Positions 22,256 to 31,534 of a stretch of DNA of 64,000 nt are shown piece by piece (position 1 is the stretch's first letter; the number at the start of each line of letters is the position of its first letter). This DNA is from Clostridiales bacterium (GTDB lineage Bacteria > Bacillota > Clostridia > Christensenellales > Borkfalkiaceae): positions 27,662 to 91,661 of the forward strand of contig SVIM01000001.1 in assembly GCA_015069485.1 (NCBI GenBank), given 5' to 3'. The position numbers and the translations under genes are program-made. The notes under the pieces are model-generated. The model searched no databases. It was not told where the DNA came from and saw nothing but the letters and a program-made list of their open reading frames with translations.

Positions 22256-22730
22256 TTACAAAATCTCCTTAAAATCGTTTAAGCGTAAGCCCTTTTAAAA
22301 GCTTGCGCCAAGCTTAAAATAAAATCCAAAAATTTTTGCGGTTTTGTGCTTTAAATAAGCCAAGGTTCAATCGATTGCAAAAATATTCTATACCATTACG
22401 ACAAAAATTGCAATACTCACGATGTGGAATTAGTCTATATAATTTGGAATTTAAGGATTAATTAATCAAAATTTACTATTATGCTTTTGTCGTAGGGTCG
22501 ATGTCTACGTTGCCCCGAAATTATTTTAAAATAAAAACGGGCTAACGTGGGCGTTAGCCCCTACAACTGTTCAATTTAATAACTTAGGGCGCGGGCGAAA
22601 AATTTTTCGCCCGCGCCCTAAGTTAAAACATTACTTAATTAAATATTATAGCGAGATTTTGGGGGATTCTTCGCTGCGCTCAAGAATGACTTGGAATACC
22701 AAAAAAACACCTGCCAAGTAAAGGCCTTTT
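22256..22730. other. 475-bp intergenic region with palindromes and a repeat fragment
   Basis: It holds the candidate promoter at 22385-22413, the palindromes GGGCTAACG-TGGG-CGTTAGCCC (22539-22560) and CTTAGGGCGCGGGCGAAAAA/TTTTTCGCCCGCGCCCTAAG (22583-22622), and a right-half copy of the GTCATCC element (GATTCTTCGCTGCGCTCAAG, about 22666-22690). No gene was seen. Confidence 0.7.
22385..22413 (-). promoter_or_regulatory. Candidate promoter of the XRE gene
   Basis: On the minus strand TTGCAA (22408-22413) is 17 bp from TAGAAT (22385-22390). Confidence 0.5.
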
Positions 22731-23801
22731 TTACAAATCAAATGCTATTGCGGTTATGTCGTCGTTTAAATTTCCACAAAAGCTCTTTAAATTATTTTCT
22801 AAATTTTTAATAAAATCTTCGCCCGTTTTGCTAACGGAAAGCGTTTTTATTGCGCCCTCTACGCCAAACATTTCGCCTTTACTGTTTCTGCTTTCTGTAA
22901 CGCCGTCCGTTAAAAGTACTAAAATATCGCCCTTTTCGTAGGGGATGGTATCTTCAAAGTAAGCAGGGTTATCAAACCAATTAGAAACGGGGGGAGAGTT
23001 AAGCATAATCCTCGTAATTCCGCTTCCCGTTTTTAATAAAATAGGTACGTTATGCCCAGCCATAGAATAGGTTACGCTATCCTTATCAATTCTAACGGCT
23101 GCAACGGTAATATAGCTTCTTTCGTCGGGGTTAAGTTCGTTAAACTTAGTCGATAAATTGCTAATCGCTTGCGCGGGGGAATAAAGGGTTTTATCGTAAG
23201 CCGCCTTAACGAAGGCGGTAAGCATACCTGCCGAAATTCCCTTGCCCGAAACGTCTGCAATAACGCCAAAGGCAGAATTGCCCACGGTATATACGTCGGG
23301 TAAATCACCGCCTATATCACGGCAGGGGATGTAGGTAAAGGAATATCTTTTGCCTGCCGCCCATTTACCGGCGGGCAGTAAGCGTTGCTGAATATCCTTT
23401 GCCGTTTCAAGCTCCCTTGAAATTTCAACCTCTAACGCGTTGTCAATAACGCCCAAATAAAGTCCGTCGCCAATAGGCTTTACCTTTATCGAAAAGGCAA
23501 CCTCTCGGGTAGAATCTTCCGTTTTAACGCGCATATATACGCGTTTATCTAATTCCTTTCTCGCAAAAAAGCAGTTTTCAAAAGCAGATAAAAGCGAACA
23601 GTCACGGCAAGCGTCCAGCTGCCCGCAACGCTTATGATTTTCGGCGCAACCAAAAACCTTCCCAATCGAGCCCTTTTTATGCCCCGTGGGAAAAAGATTG
23701 CAAAACGCGGCGTTTGCAAACACGGTTTTTAAGTTTTTATCCACCACGCAAAGGGGGGAGGGGACGCCGTCGATTATGCGCCTGTAAAATTTTTCTATCA
23801 T
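22731..23801 (-). CDS. PAS domain plus SpoIIE/RsbU-type PP2C phosphatase
   Basis: The protein has 356 residues. A PAS-like sensor (residues ~8-60: GVPSPLCVVDKNLKTVFANAAFC) is followed by a Cys-rich segment and a PPM/SpoIIE phosphatase domain from ~140. Metal-binding motifs GGDLPDV and VIADVSGKGISAGM, and LLTDGVTESRN near the end, are intact. Such enzymes dephosphorylate anti-sigma-factor antagonists in partner-switching modules. No antagonist or anti-sigma gene lies nearby. It starts 42 nt after the lipid kinase gene and is probably co-transcribed with it. The cysteines (CGQLDACRDC) could bind a metal or cluster. Confidence 0.85.
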   Translation of the reverse strand: MIEKFYRRIIDGVPSPLCVVDKNLKTVFANAAFCNLFPTGHKKGSIGKVFGCAENHKRCGQLDACRDCSLLSAFENCFFARKELDKRVYMRVKTEDSTREVAFSIKVKPIGDGLYLGVIDNALEVEISRELETAKDIQQRLLPAGKWAAGKRYSFTYIPCRDIGGDLPDVYTVGNSAFGVIADVSGKGISAGMLTAFVKAAYDKTLYSPAQAISNLSTKFNELNPDERSYITVAAVRIDKDSVTYSMAGHNVPILLKTGSGITRIMLNSPPVSNWFDNPAYFEDTIPYEKGDILVLLTDGVTESRNSKGEMFGVEGAIKTLSVSKTGEDFIKNLENNLKSFCGNLNDDITAIAFDL

Positions 23802-23843
23802 GCTCTATCCGTTAAAAGCGCGCAAATAAATTACGCAAATTTA

Positions 23844-24719
23844 TTAAGGTAAATAAAATTTTAATTTTTGTGGTACGATTTTGGCGCTAAAGGGTATATT
23901 TTCGTAAAGCTCGCCTTCTGCCTGTACTGTATATTCCTTATCTTCGGGAATAAAGGTTGCTTGCTTGCATTTAATATGCGTACATTCCTTTATGGAATTA
24001 ATTTTGCCAAGCATAAGCTTAATAAAGGCGATAACCGTTTTAAATTTAGAAAGGTAGTCAACTACCACCAAATCCATATAACCGTCGTCAATTTCCGCTT
24101 CGGGGAAAACCTTTATGCCACCGCCAAATTGCTTGCCGTTACCAAGCGCCGCAATAAGGCCGTAATGCTTTTCTTCCTTACCGTCGTACTTTACGGTAAA
24201 GTTTACGCTTTTAAAATTAATAAGGCTACTAATTAACGCCTTTAAATATTTAGTTCTGCCCGTGCTTTTGCCTGCGTAGGTGCGCTTTAAAACGTCAACG
24301 TCAATGCCCATACCTATTGCGTTTACCGAACGAAGACCGTTGTCAAGCTCAATAAAGTCGATTGGACGCGCCGCCTTAAAGGCGATTATTTCCGCCGCTT
24401 TTTTAGGGTCGTTGGGGATTTTTGCGCTTTCGGCAAAATCGTTGCCTGTACCCAAGGGTATAAGTCCAACGCTACAGCTTTCAAAATCCTTAACGCCGTT
24501 AACAACCTCGTGCAAGGTTCCGTCGCCGCCCATAGTTATAATAGAGCATTTTTCGCCCTTGGAGGTAATATCCTCCGTAATTTCCGTGGCGTGCCCTTGG
24601 TGGCTTGTAAAATGCACCTTAAATTTTTTGCCCGCGCGTTCAAAAACGCCTTTAACAACGTTCAATGCGTTGGCAAGCTTGCCTTTAAGCTTTTCTGCGT
24701 TTACTAAAATATGATACAT
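23844..24719 (-). CDS. Diacylglycerol/lipid kinase family protein (YegS/BmrU/DgkB type)
   Basis: The 291-residue enzyme phosphorylates a lipid such as diacylglycerol with ATP. The nucleotide motif MGGDGTLHEVVNG and the GLIPLGTGNDFAE motif are clear. The ORF track begins at 24785, but ATG 24719 has AGGGGAAG 8 nt upstream and gives the normal family start MYHILVN. The mapped promoter would also start transcription downstream of 24785, ruling out the longer form. It leads a likely two-gene operon with the phosphatase gene. Confidence 0.88.
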   Translation of the reverse strand: MYHILVNAEKLKGKLANALNVVKGVFERAGKKFKVHFTSHQGHATEITEDITSKGEKCSIITMGGDGTLHEVVNGVKDFESCSVGLIPLGTGNDFAESAKIPNDPKKAAEIIAFKAARPIDFIELDNGLRSVNAIGMGIDVDVLKRTYAGKSTGRTKYLKALISSLINFKSVNFTVKYDGKEEKHYGLIAALGNGKQFGGGIKVFPEAEIDDGYMDLVVVDYLSKFKTVIAFIKLMLGKINSIKECTHIKCKQATFIPEDKEYTVQAEGELYENIPFSAKIVPQKLKFYLP

Positions 24720-24773
24720 CCTGCGTGCTTCCCCTAAAATTTCTTTGGTATATAATACTAATCGTATAGATTT

Positions 24774-24825
24774 ATTATATATCAAATCTCCGATATTTGC
24801 AATAGTTTTAAAAAGGTGCTATAAT
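24774..24825. promoter_or_regulatory. Divergent promoters sharing one palindromic -35 box
   Basis: TTGCAA at 24797-24802 is its own reverse complement. To the right, after 17 bp, lies TATAAT (24820-24825, with an upstream TGC extended -10) for the CCA gene. To the left, after 17 bp, lies TATAAT on the minus strand (24774-24779) for the lipid kinase gene. Only one polymerase could use the box at a time. Confidence 0.7.
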
Positions 24826-24858
24826 ATAAAAAAATAAAAATTAAATGAAATTTGTAAT

Positions 24859-26208
24859 ATGATCAATATTTTACCTAAAAAACTTATCGAACTTGCCAAA
24901 AATTGCCACTTCCCTTTGTTCGTGGTTGGCGGAACCTGTCGCGACTTTATAATGGGGCTAAAAGCCGAACGGTACGATTTTGATATTTGCGCGCCCGTAG
25001 GCGTTGAACAATTTTGTAGCGCTGCAACGGCGCGTGGCTTTATCGTTAATTCCGTTTATAAAAACACCGGCACGGTTAAGTTAAAATGCGAAGACTACGA
25101 ATACGAATTTACTTCCTTTAGGTCGGACGAGTATGTAAGGGGAATTCACAGCCCTTCAAAAATCTACTTTACTGACGATATTAATAAGGACGCCTTGCGC
25201 CGTGATTTTAAGTGTAACGCAATTTACTACGATATAAAAGGGCAAAAATTTTGCGACCCGTTAGGCGGAATTTTAGATATTCAGCGTGGGCAAATTAACA
25301 CGGTTAGGGAAGCGGATAGGGTGTTTGGCGAGGACGGCTTACGCCTTATGCGCCTTGCGCGCTTTGCGGCTACCACGGGGCTTAAGCCTTCTAAAAATTG
25401 CCTAATAGGCGCAATTAAAAATTGCCGATTAATAGAAGATATTTCCCCTGAAAGAATTTTTGCCGAGCTTGACGCAATTTTGCACGCCGACGAAAAATAC
25501 GGGCTGGAATATGCCCAATATAACGGGCTTTTATTGCTAAAACAAACGGGCGTTTTAGAGCGCATTTTACCCGAGCTTACTATGGGCGATAAAATGCTTC
25601 AGCGCAAGGATTACCACGATTACGACGTGTTAGAGCATAGCCTTCGCGCAGTAAAGTACGCCGATAAAGCGGTAAGGCTTGCCTGCCTTTTGCACGATAT
25701 TGCCAAGCCCTATTGCTATATAAATTACGGTTGGTACAGCAAGCATGACGTCGAGGGCGAAAAAATTACAAAAAGCGTATTAAAGCGTTTAAGGGTAGGC
25801 AAACGGCTTTGCGAAGAAACTGCAAAGCTGGTGCTTTTACATATGTACGATTTAAATTTGCAAACGAAGGTGGGCAAGGTGCGTAAATTTATGGTGCAAA
25901 ATTACGCCGTTTTGCAAAAGCTGTATTTGGTAAAGCAAGCCGACTTTTCTGCCTGCAAGGACGATTTGTCCGTTGCTCCCTGCGTAAAAAGGTGGAAGAG
26001 CATTGAAGAAAAAATGATTTTAGAAGGCGTTCCCTTTAACCTAAAGCAGTTAAAGGTTAAGGGCGACGACCTTATAAAAATGGGAATTGCGCCCGAAAAG
26101 GTGGGCAAAATTTTGCAGGAGCTGTTATACGAATGCGCGCAAGACGGTAGCTTAAACAACAAAAAGCACCTTTTAGTAAGGGTGGAAAAATTAAAGGAGG
26201 AAGTATGA
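24859..26208 (+). CDS. cca: CCA tRNA nucleotidyltransferase with HD domain
   Basis: The 449-residue protein adds or repairs the 3' CCA of tRNAs. The nucleotidyltransferase head shows FVVGGTCRDFIMG and the DxD motif (YDFDIC). INKDALRRDFKCNAIYYD and the RLMRLARFA segment are family landmarks. A C-terminal HD domain (LACLLHDIAKP, later KHDVEGEK) suggests an added phosphohydrolase activity. ATG 24859 follows an extended -10 promoter; no strong SD is visible. The stop overlaps the rmuC start as ATGA, so the two are translationally coupled. Confidence 0.9.
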   Translation: MINILPKKLIELAKNCHFPLFVVGGTCRDFIMGLKAERYDFDICAPVGVEQFCSAATARGFIVNSVYKNTGTVKLKCEDYEYEFTSFRSDEYVRGIHSPSKIYFTDDINKDALRRDFKCNAIYYDIKGQKFCDPLGGILDIQRGQINTVREADRVFGEDGLRLMRLARFAATTGLKPSKNCLIGAIKNCRLIEDISPERIFAELDAILHADEKYGLEYAQYNGLLLLKQTGVLERILPELTMGDKMLQRKDYHDYDVLEHSLRAVKYADKAVRLACLLHDIAKPYCYINYGWYSKHDVEGEKITKSVLKRLRVGKRLCEETAKLVLLHMYDLNLQTKVGKVRKFMVQNYAVLQKLYLVKQADFSACKDDLSVAPCVKRWKSIEEKMILEGVPFNLKQLKVKGDDLIKMGIAPEKVGKILQELLYECAQDGSLNNKKHLLVRVEKLKEEV

Positions 26209-27395
26209 CGACTGACGAAATTTTAGCGTTGATAGCAATAATTTTAAGCGTAATAACGCTGGGCGTTGCTCTTTTAATTTTTATAAGGGTTAAAAATTCA
26301 CCCGTTGTAAAGATTGAGCAAAACGAGGATATAAAAAATCAATTAAACGCCTTATATACCGCAATTAACGCGCAATCCAAGGCGATTTACGACCAAGAAA
26401 TAAGGCTTTTTGCAAAGCTTTCGGAAGGTAATTTTTCAACGGAAGCAAGAATAAACGCCTTAAAAGATAAGCTTGATTCTGAATTAAAGTATATGCTTTC
26501 TAATAACGACAGAAATTTAGAAAGGATAAGGATGACGGTGGAAGAAAAGCTTTCGCAAACCTTAGAGGGAACTTTATCGCAAAGCTATAAAATTATTAAC
26601 GAAAGGTTAGAGGCGGTTTATAGGGGAATAGGCGAGGTAAATTCCCTTGCTGGCTCGGTTGCGGATATTAAAAAGGTTTTTACCAACGTAAAGCTAAGGG
26701 GTACTTGGGGCGAGGTTCAGCTTGCTACCTTGTTGGAGCAAATGCTTTCGCCAAATCAATACCTTTCGTCCGTAAAATTAAATCCCACCGAAAACACTAT
26801 GGTGGATTTTGCAATAATTTTGCCCTCTACCGACGATAAAAATATTTATCTTCCTATCGACAGTAAATTCCCCATAGAGGAATACTACCGTTTGGTTGAC
26901 GCGCAAGATAAGCAAACGGTTGCCGTTTGCCTTAAAAATTTAGAAAGGGCGGTAAAAACGCAAGCGAATTCTATTGCCGAAAAGTACTTAAAGCCCCCCG
27001 TTACCACCGATTTTGCAATTATGTATTTGCCCCTTGAAGGGCTTTACGCCGAGGTTATAAAAATGACGGAGCTCGAGGCATACTTGCGTGGTAAGCGCAT
27101 AATAGTTTGCGGTCCAACTAATCTGGGCGCGTTGCTTTCTACGCTACAAACGGGCTTTAAAACGGTGGCAATCGAAAAGCGCTCATCCGAGCTTTGGCAG
27201 CTTCTTTCCGCCTTTAAGCAGGAGTTTGAAAAGTTCGCCTTTATTTTAGAAAAAACGCAAAAAAAATTGCAGGAGGCGCAAGATATCGTCGAAAGTGCCG
27301 AGCGTAAAACCCGCACGATTTCCAAAAAGCTTAAAAGCGTGGCGGAAATTGACGTTAGCGTAGCGGATAAGCTGTTGTCTGATAACGACGAGTAA
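26205..27395 (+). CDS. rmuC: RmuC-type DNA recombination protein
   Basis: The protein has 396 residues. An N-terminal membrane anchor (LALIAIILSVITLGVALLIFI) is followed by a coiled-coil region and the RmuC nuclease-like domain, with KLRGTWGEVQLATLLEQML, VDFAIILP and LPIDSKFPIEEYYRL. RmuC proteins limit inversions and other rearrangements at short repeats, which is notable in such a repeat-rich genome, though that link is inference. AAAGGAGG precedes the ATG, which overlaps the cca stop. Confidence 0.92.
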   Translation: MTTDEILALIAIILSVITLGVALLIFIRVKNSPVVKIEQNEDIKNQLNALYTAINAQSKAIYDQEIRLFAKLSEGNFSTEARINALKDKLDSELKYMLSNNDRNLERIRMTVEEKLSQTLEGTLSQSYKIINERLEAVYRGIGEVNSLAGSVADIKKVFTNVKLRGTWGEVQLATLLEQMLSPNQYLSSVKLNPTENTMVDFAIILPSTDDKNIYLPIDSKFPIEEYYRLVDAQDKQTVAVCLKNLERAVKTQANSIAEKYLKPPVTTDFAIMYLPLEGLYAEVIKMTELEAYLRGKRIIVCGPTNLGALLSTLQTGFKTVAIEKRSSELWQLLSAFKQEFEKFAFILEKTQKKLQEAQDIVESAERKTRTISKKLKSVAEIDVSVADKLLSDNDE

Positions 27396-27450
27396 AATAA
27401 TGCGAAAGCGCCTAAAATTAGGCTAAAACAATTAAAATTGTTATAAATTT

Positions 27451-27490
27451 GGCGGTAAAGTAAAAATTTACCGCCTATAATTTTATATTT
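27451..27490 (+). terminator. Terminator after cca-rmuC
   Basis: GGCGGTAAA (27451-27459) pairs with TTTACCGCC (27467-27475), followed by an AT- and T-rich tail. Confidence 0.65.
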
Positions 27491-27504
27491 TTTTACTTTA
27501 AGGG

Positions 27505-27533
27505 TTGATTTTGTTATAGTTTTATATTATAAT
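27505..27533 (+). promoter_or_regulatory. Promoter of the giant repeat-protein gene
   Basis: TTGATT (27505-27510), a 17-bp spacer and TATAAT (27528-27533), about 88 nt before the ATG. Confidence 0.7.
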
Positions 27534-27620
27534 AAAATCGTATAACTAAAATTATATAAATTTTCTTTTAAAATAACCGCGCATTTTCGTGCGCTCGCAT
27601 AATTGCGAAGGAGGATTATT

Positions 27621-30600
27621 ATGGCAAGTGGCGGTAAATTTTTAACTGGGTTGTTATCCTTTATATTCGGTTTTCTGTTTGGTATAATTGCTATTATCGG
27701 CTCGGTGGCAGGCGTAGCGTTATACGCGTTAACTGCTAACTTTGAGGACTTGTTTGAAATAGCCGGCATTGAAAACAGAGACGAAAACGGCGATTACGTT
27801 TACGTAAACACCGGCGTAGAGGGCATTAGTAACGCGTTAGACCTTATTAAAAAGCTTCAGTCCTTTGCGGACGATCCTATGAACAGAACGCTTGGGGAAA
27901 TTGATTACTATCTTCCCGTAACGGAAAGTATCGTGGAAGAAATCGCTAATACTTTTGCTGACCACGGCGTTATAGTGGACGTTGAAGGACTTAAAAATAC
28001 AAAGTTTAACGATTTGAGCCGTTGGTTTATAGATACGATTTATTCGGTGGAAATTTCTACCGTTATTCAAAAGCATCAAGAGCTTGAGGACTTAACTCAT
28101 ACCAACGTTGCGGTGGCGGACCAAATTTTAGAGCTAATAATTTACGGAAGAAAAATTCAATTCGTTGAAAACGGAAGCCAAAGGTACGAGGTTTACACCG
28201 ATACCTACACCTTGGTGGAAGACGGCTACGTAAGGGAGGCTGACGGAGCAAAGGTCGGCTTAGATAAAGCCTTTTGGATGCAAAACGAAAGGGTACAAAC
28301 GGACGGAACTTTTTACGACGTAAAATACTATAACGCAAACGGCACTTGGTACGTAACGGATAAAAATTTATCCTATACCGCTGAAATTACGAGAAGCACT
28401 CAAGCCTCCAACTGGGTTTACACCGCATACTCTTCCGCAGCGCAAGGTAGCTCCGGCGACTATTACGTTGACGCAAACGGTAAAATAAAGGTAGTTAATC
28501 CAATAAACGTAGGTACGCTTGTAAGCGCAGGCTACTTAACGGGGCTTTTAAACGAAATTTACATAACCGATTTCGTTTCGAGTATGGGTAATGAAATTAT
28601 AAACGAGCTTTTGGGCGGAATTTCGCTTGGCGCAATTCTCGATAAAAAGGTAGACTTCGACCACGTTATTAACAGCGCAAATTTAAGCGTGCTTTTAGGC
28701 GACGTTAAGGCAACCGACGCGTTATTGCCCTACGTGCTTTACGGCATAACCAACGTAACCGAAAGCGACGGGGGTTACGTAGGTACTTATTATCCCATTG
28801 ACGAAAACGGCTACGTTATCGCAGGCGAGCCTGCCGTTAAGGTAAATATTGCCGTTGACGGAAGCGATTATATTCAGTCAATAACAACCGAGGACGGCAA
28901 AGAAATAACGGGCACTACCGTAGGTCAAATCAACGGCATAATTTCCGGCGTTATGGACGTTTTGGCAATTAGTGATTTATTAGATATTTCCGATAGCTCC
29001 ATTATGGCGTATATCGGCTACGGTATAAGCGGTATGCAAGAGATAGAAGGTAAAAGCTATCAATACACCGCAAAAATTAGCGACGACGACCCCGACAACG
29101 AAGATGTTACCGTTTACGTTACCGCTAAAAACGGCTATATAACGGGCGTATATTATAACGAAGATTTAACTCAAGCCGTTTCCGGCACTAAAATCGGTGA
29201 TATTTCCGGTATAGTTGACGGAATAATGGAAGACTTAAAGGTTAAAGACATAATCAATATCGACCCCGAAAACGCGCTTATGGTAAAGATTGGTGAATAC
29301 ACCATTAGCAACATAGGCGACGCTATCGACGAAATAACCTTACCCGACGTAATGGATATAAAGGTTGATAACAGCATAATGGCGTATATGGGCTACGGCA
29401 TTAAGGGCGTAGAAGAAAACGCCGGCGCAGACTATACCCACACGGCAACCTATATTCATATTGACGAAGAAGGTGTCAAGCAAGAATACGATTGCTTTAT
29501 TAATGCCGACGCAGACGGCGTAATAATCGAAGCTTGGTATGATTTAGACGGAGAAAGACAGGAAATCAGCGGTACTATCGTTAACAGCGTAGGCGACAGA
29601 ATTGACGGCGTTACCGAAGATTTACTCGTAAAGGATATAATCGACATTGACCCCGAAGATAAGCTTATGTCAAAGCTTGGCGAATATTCCATAAATAATA
29701 TTGGCGACGCTATCGACGATATTTTAATTACCGACGTAATGGATATTGAAGCGGAAAGCGCAATTATGGCATATATGGGCTACGGCATAAAGGGCGTTGA
29801 ATCCGTTGATGAAGGCGCAAGCGTAGGTTATACTCACACGGCAATCTATATTTACGTTGACGAAGCCGAAAATAAAGAAGAAATTCCTTGCTATATTAAT
29901 ACCGACGCAAACGGCACAATAACCAAGGTTTGGTACGACGGCGCAGACGGCGAGCAAGAAGTAGAAGGTACACCCGTAAACGATATGGGCGACAGAATTG
30001 ACGGCGTTACCGAAGATTTACTCGTAAAGGATATAATCGAAATCGACCCCGATGATAAGCTTATGTCAAAGCTTGGCGAGTATTCTATTAATAATATGGG
30101 CGACGCTATCGACGATATTTTAATCACCGACGTTATGGATATTGAAGCGGAAAGCGCAATTATGGCGTATATGGGCTTTGGTATAACCGAAATAACTATG
30201 GTTGATCAATTCAATTATACTGCAAGCTACGTTCACGTTGACGAATACGCCGTTAAAACCTATATACCCTGCAACGTCGTAGTGGATGAAAACGGCGTAA
30301 TAACCAAGGTTTGGTACGACGACGGAACAGGCGAACAGATTGTTGAAGGCACACCCGTAAACGATATGGGCGACAGAATTGACGGCATTACCGAGGATTT
30401 AAAAATTAAAGACGTTATCGAAATCGACCCCGAAGATAAGTTTATGTCAAAGCTTGGCGAATATAAGCTTAACGAAATGGGTAGCGCAGTTGACGAATTA
30501 GAGCTTGGCGACTTTATGGACGTTGAAATTAAAGAAAGCGGTAATATTTTAGCGTACGTGGCTTACGGCTTAACTAATATCAACGCGGTTAGCGGAGAAG

Positions 30601-31340
30601 AATATCAATATACTGCAACTATCGACGGCGCTGACGCATACGTTACCGTAGATGCAGGCAATAAGATTACGGGCGTATATCAAGACGAAGCGTTACAAAT
30701 TCCCTTCATAGGCACAAAGGTAAACAACGTAGGCGCAAGAGTAGATGGTATTATGGAAGATTTAACCTTGGGTGACATAATTACTATCTCCCCCGATAAC
30801 ACTATGTTATACGCTTTAAGAAATACCACGGTAAACGGCATTTCAGATAGAATTGCAACCCTTTCTATTCAAGAGCTTTATTCCGACTCCATTTATGAAG
30901 ACGGCGTTTTAGACGTAGTTACCGCTTCTAACTTTAACAGTAATTACATTTACTATATTTATGAAGACGGAGAGCTTGTTTGCGTAAATAATGAAGATGC
31001 GGAAAATCGCGGTAAGCTTACGGCGTTCGATACTTTAAATACATACTACACCTACGGTGAAGCCGTTGGCGTTTGGAAGTTTATGGTTTACGAAAACGGA
31101 AGCGAAAAGCTTTATACCGTAAACGATATGGGCGATTTAATGACCAATACAACCAACAATATCGGTTCTGCAAACTTGTATGATTTGGCTGAAGCAGGCA
31201 TTATCGACGGCTCGTTACTTTATTATGAAGACGGCGTTACCCCCAAGATAATTACCGTACCCATCCCTGGAGTTACGCCTATAGAAATGGGAACTTTAAC
31301 TATTGAAGGACTTATCGAAGTAATCGGTATGTTTGGCTAA
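27621..31340 (+). CDS. Giant surface protein with ~130-residue tandem repeats
   Basis: The protein has 1,239 residues. The real start is ATG 27621, with AAGGAGG 8 nt upstream; the ORF-track TTG at 27603 lacks one. One hydrophobic segment (~6-38) anchors it, and the rest is acidic, Cys-poor and probably extracytoplasmic. From ~367 a module starting (S/A)IMAYMGYGI recurs near 459, 584, 714, 846 and 975. Each module runs through YTHTA-x-YI, a WYD(D/G)-x-GE turn, DRIDG(V/I)TEDLLVKDII and DKLMSKLGEYSINN. Two modules are almost identical at DNA level (29595 and 29991, 396 bp apart). The N-terminal part before the repeats may be a separate domain. No catalytic motif or sortase signal is visible, and the function is unknown. 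Confidence 0.7.
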   Translation: MASGGKFLTGLLSFIFGFLFGIIAIIGSVAGVALYALTANFEDLFEIAGIENRDENGDYVYVNTGVEGISNALDLIKKLQSFADDPMNRTLGEIDYYLPVTESIVEEIANTFADHGVIVDVEGLKNTKFNDLSRWFIDTIYSVEISTVIQKHQELEDLTHTNVAVADQILELIIYGRKIQFVENGSQRYEVYTDTYTLVEDGYVREADGAKVGLDKAFWMQNERVQTDGTFYDVKYYNANGTWYVTDKNLSYTAEITRSTQASNWVYTAYSSAAQGSSGDYYVDANGKIKVVNPINVGTLVSAGYLTGLLNEIYITDFVSSMGNEIINELLGGISLGAILDKKVDFDHVINSANLSVLLGDVKATDALLPYVLYGITNVTESDGGYVGTYYPIDENGYVIAGEPAVKVNIAVDGSDYIQSITTEDGKEITGTTVGQINGIISGVMDVLAISDLLDISDSSIMAYIGYGISGMQEIEGKSYQYTAKISDDDPDNEDVTVYVTAKNGYITGVYYNEDLTQAVSGTKIGDISGIVDGIMEDLKVKDIINIDPENALMVKIGEYTISNIGDAIDEITLPDVMDIKVDNSIMAYMGYGIKGVEENAGADYTHTATYIHIDEEGVKQEYDCFINADADGVIIEAWYDLDGERQEISGTIVNSVGDRIDGVTEDLLVKDIIDIDPEDKLMSKLGEYSINNIGDAIDDILITDVMDIEAESAIMAYMGYGIKGVESVDEGASVGYTHTAIYIYVDEAENKEEIPCYINTDANGTITKVWYDGADGEQEVEGTPVNDMGDRIDGVTEDLLVKDIIEIDPDDKLMSKLGEYSINNMGDAIDDILITDVMDIEAESAIMAYMGFGITEITMVDQFNYTASYVHVDEYAVKTYIPCNVVVDENGVITKVWYDDGTGEQIVEGTPVNDMGDRIDGITEDLKIKDVIEIDPEDKFMSKLGEYKLNEMGSAVDELELGDFMDVEIKESGNILAYVAYGLTNINAVSGEEYQYTATIDGADAYVTVDAGNKITGVYQDEALQIPFIGTKVNNVGARVDGIMEDLTLGDIITISPDNTMLYALRNTTVNGISDRIATLSIQELYSDSIYEDGVLDVVTASNFNSNYIYYIYEDGELVCVNNEDAENRGKLTAFDTLNTYYTYGEAVGVWKFMVYENGSEKLYTVNDMGDLMTNTTNNIGSANLYDLAEAGIIDGSLLYYEDGVTPKIITVPIPGVTPIEMGTLTIEGLIEVIGMFG

Positions 31341-31355
31341 GATTAAATAAATTAT

Positions 31356-31396
31356 TGCGCTTGTGGGCAAAAAACTGCTCGCAAGCGCATTTATTT
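31356..31396 (+). terminator. Terminator after the repeat-protein gene
   Basis: TGCGCTTG (31356-31363) pairs with CAAGCGCA (31382-31389), extended by GGGC/GCTC, and is followed by TTTATTTT. Confidence 0.8.
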
Positions 31397-31398
31397 TG

Positions 31399-31427
31399 TT
31401 GACAACGAAATTTTTTTAGTGTATGAT
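31399..31427 (+). promoter_or_regulatory. Promoter of rpsF-ssb-rpsR
   Basis: TTGACA (31399-31404), a 17-bp spacer and TATGAT (31422-31427). Confidence 0.78.
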
Positions 31428-31440
31428 ATTTGGGTATTGT

Positions 31441-31520
31441 AGCGCATTGCGCTCTTTGCTAAGCTTTTTGCTTGGCAAACAATCATCTTGCATACCGTAG
31501 TTGGTATGCCGAATAAGACC
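31441..31520 (+). promoter_or_regulatory. rpsF leader with three hairpins, possible S6:S18 autoregulatory site
   Basis: The hairpins are AGCGC/GCGCT (31441-31453), TTTGCTAAGC/GCTTGGCAAA (about 31456-31480) and GCATACC-GTAGTT-GGTATGC (31490-31509). The last has CCG at the stem-loop junction, just before the ribosome binding site. S6:S18 leader motifs are known to present a CCG in a hairpin (established knowledge); assignment here is by resemblance only. Confidence 0.45.
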
Positions 31521-31534
31521 AGGAGGTGAAATTT

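Noticed and set aside
20885-24719. Partner-switching sigma-factor module around the SpoIIE-type phosphatase
   Set aside because: No STAS-domain antagonist, anti-sigma kinase or sigma gene lies nearby; only the phosphatase is present.
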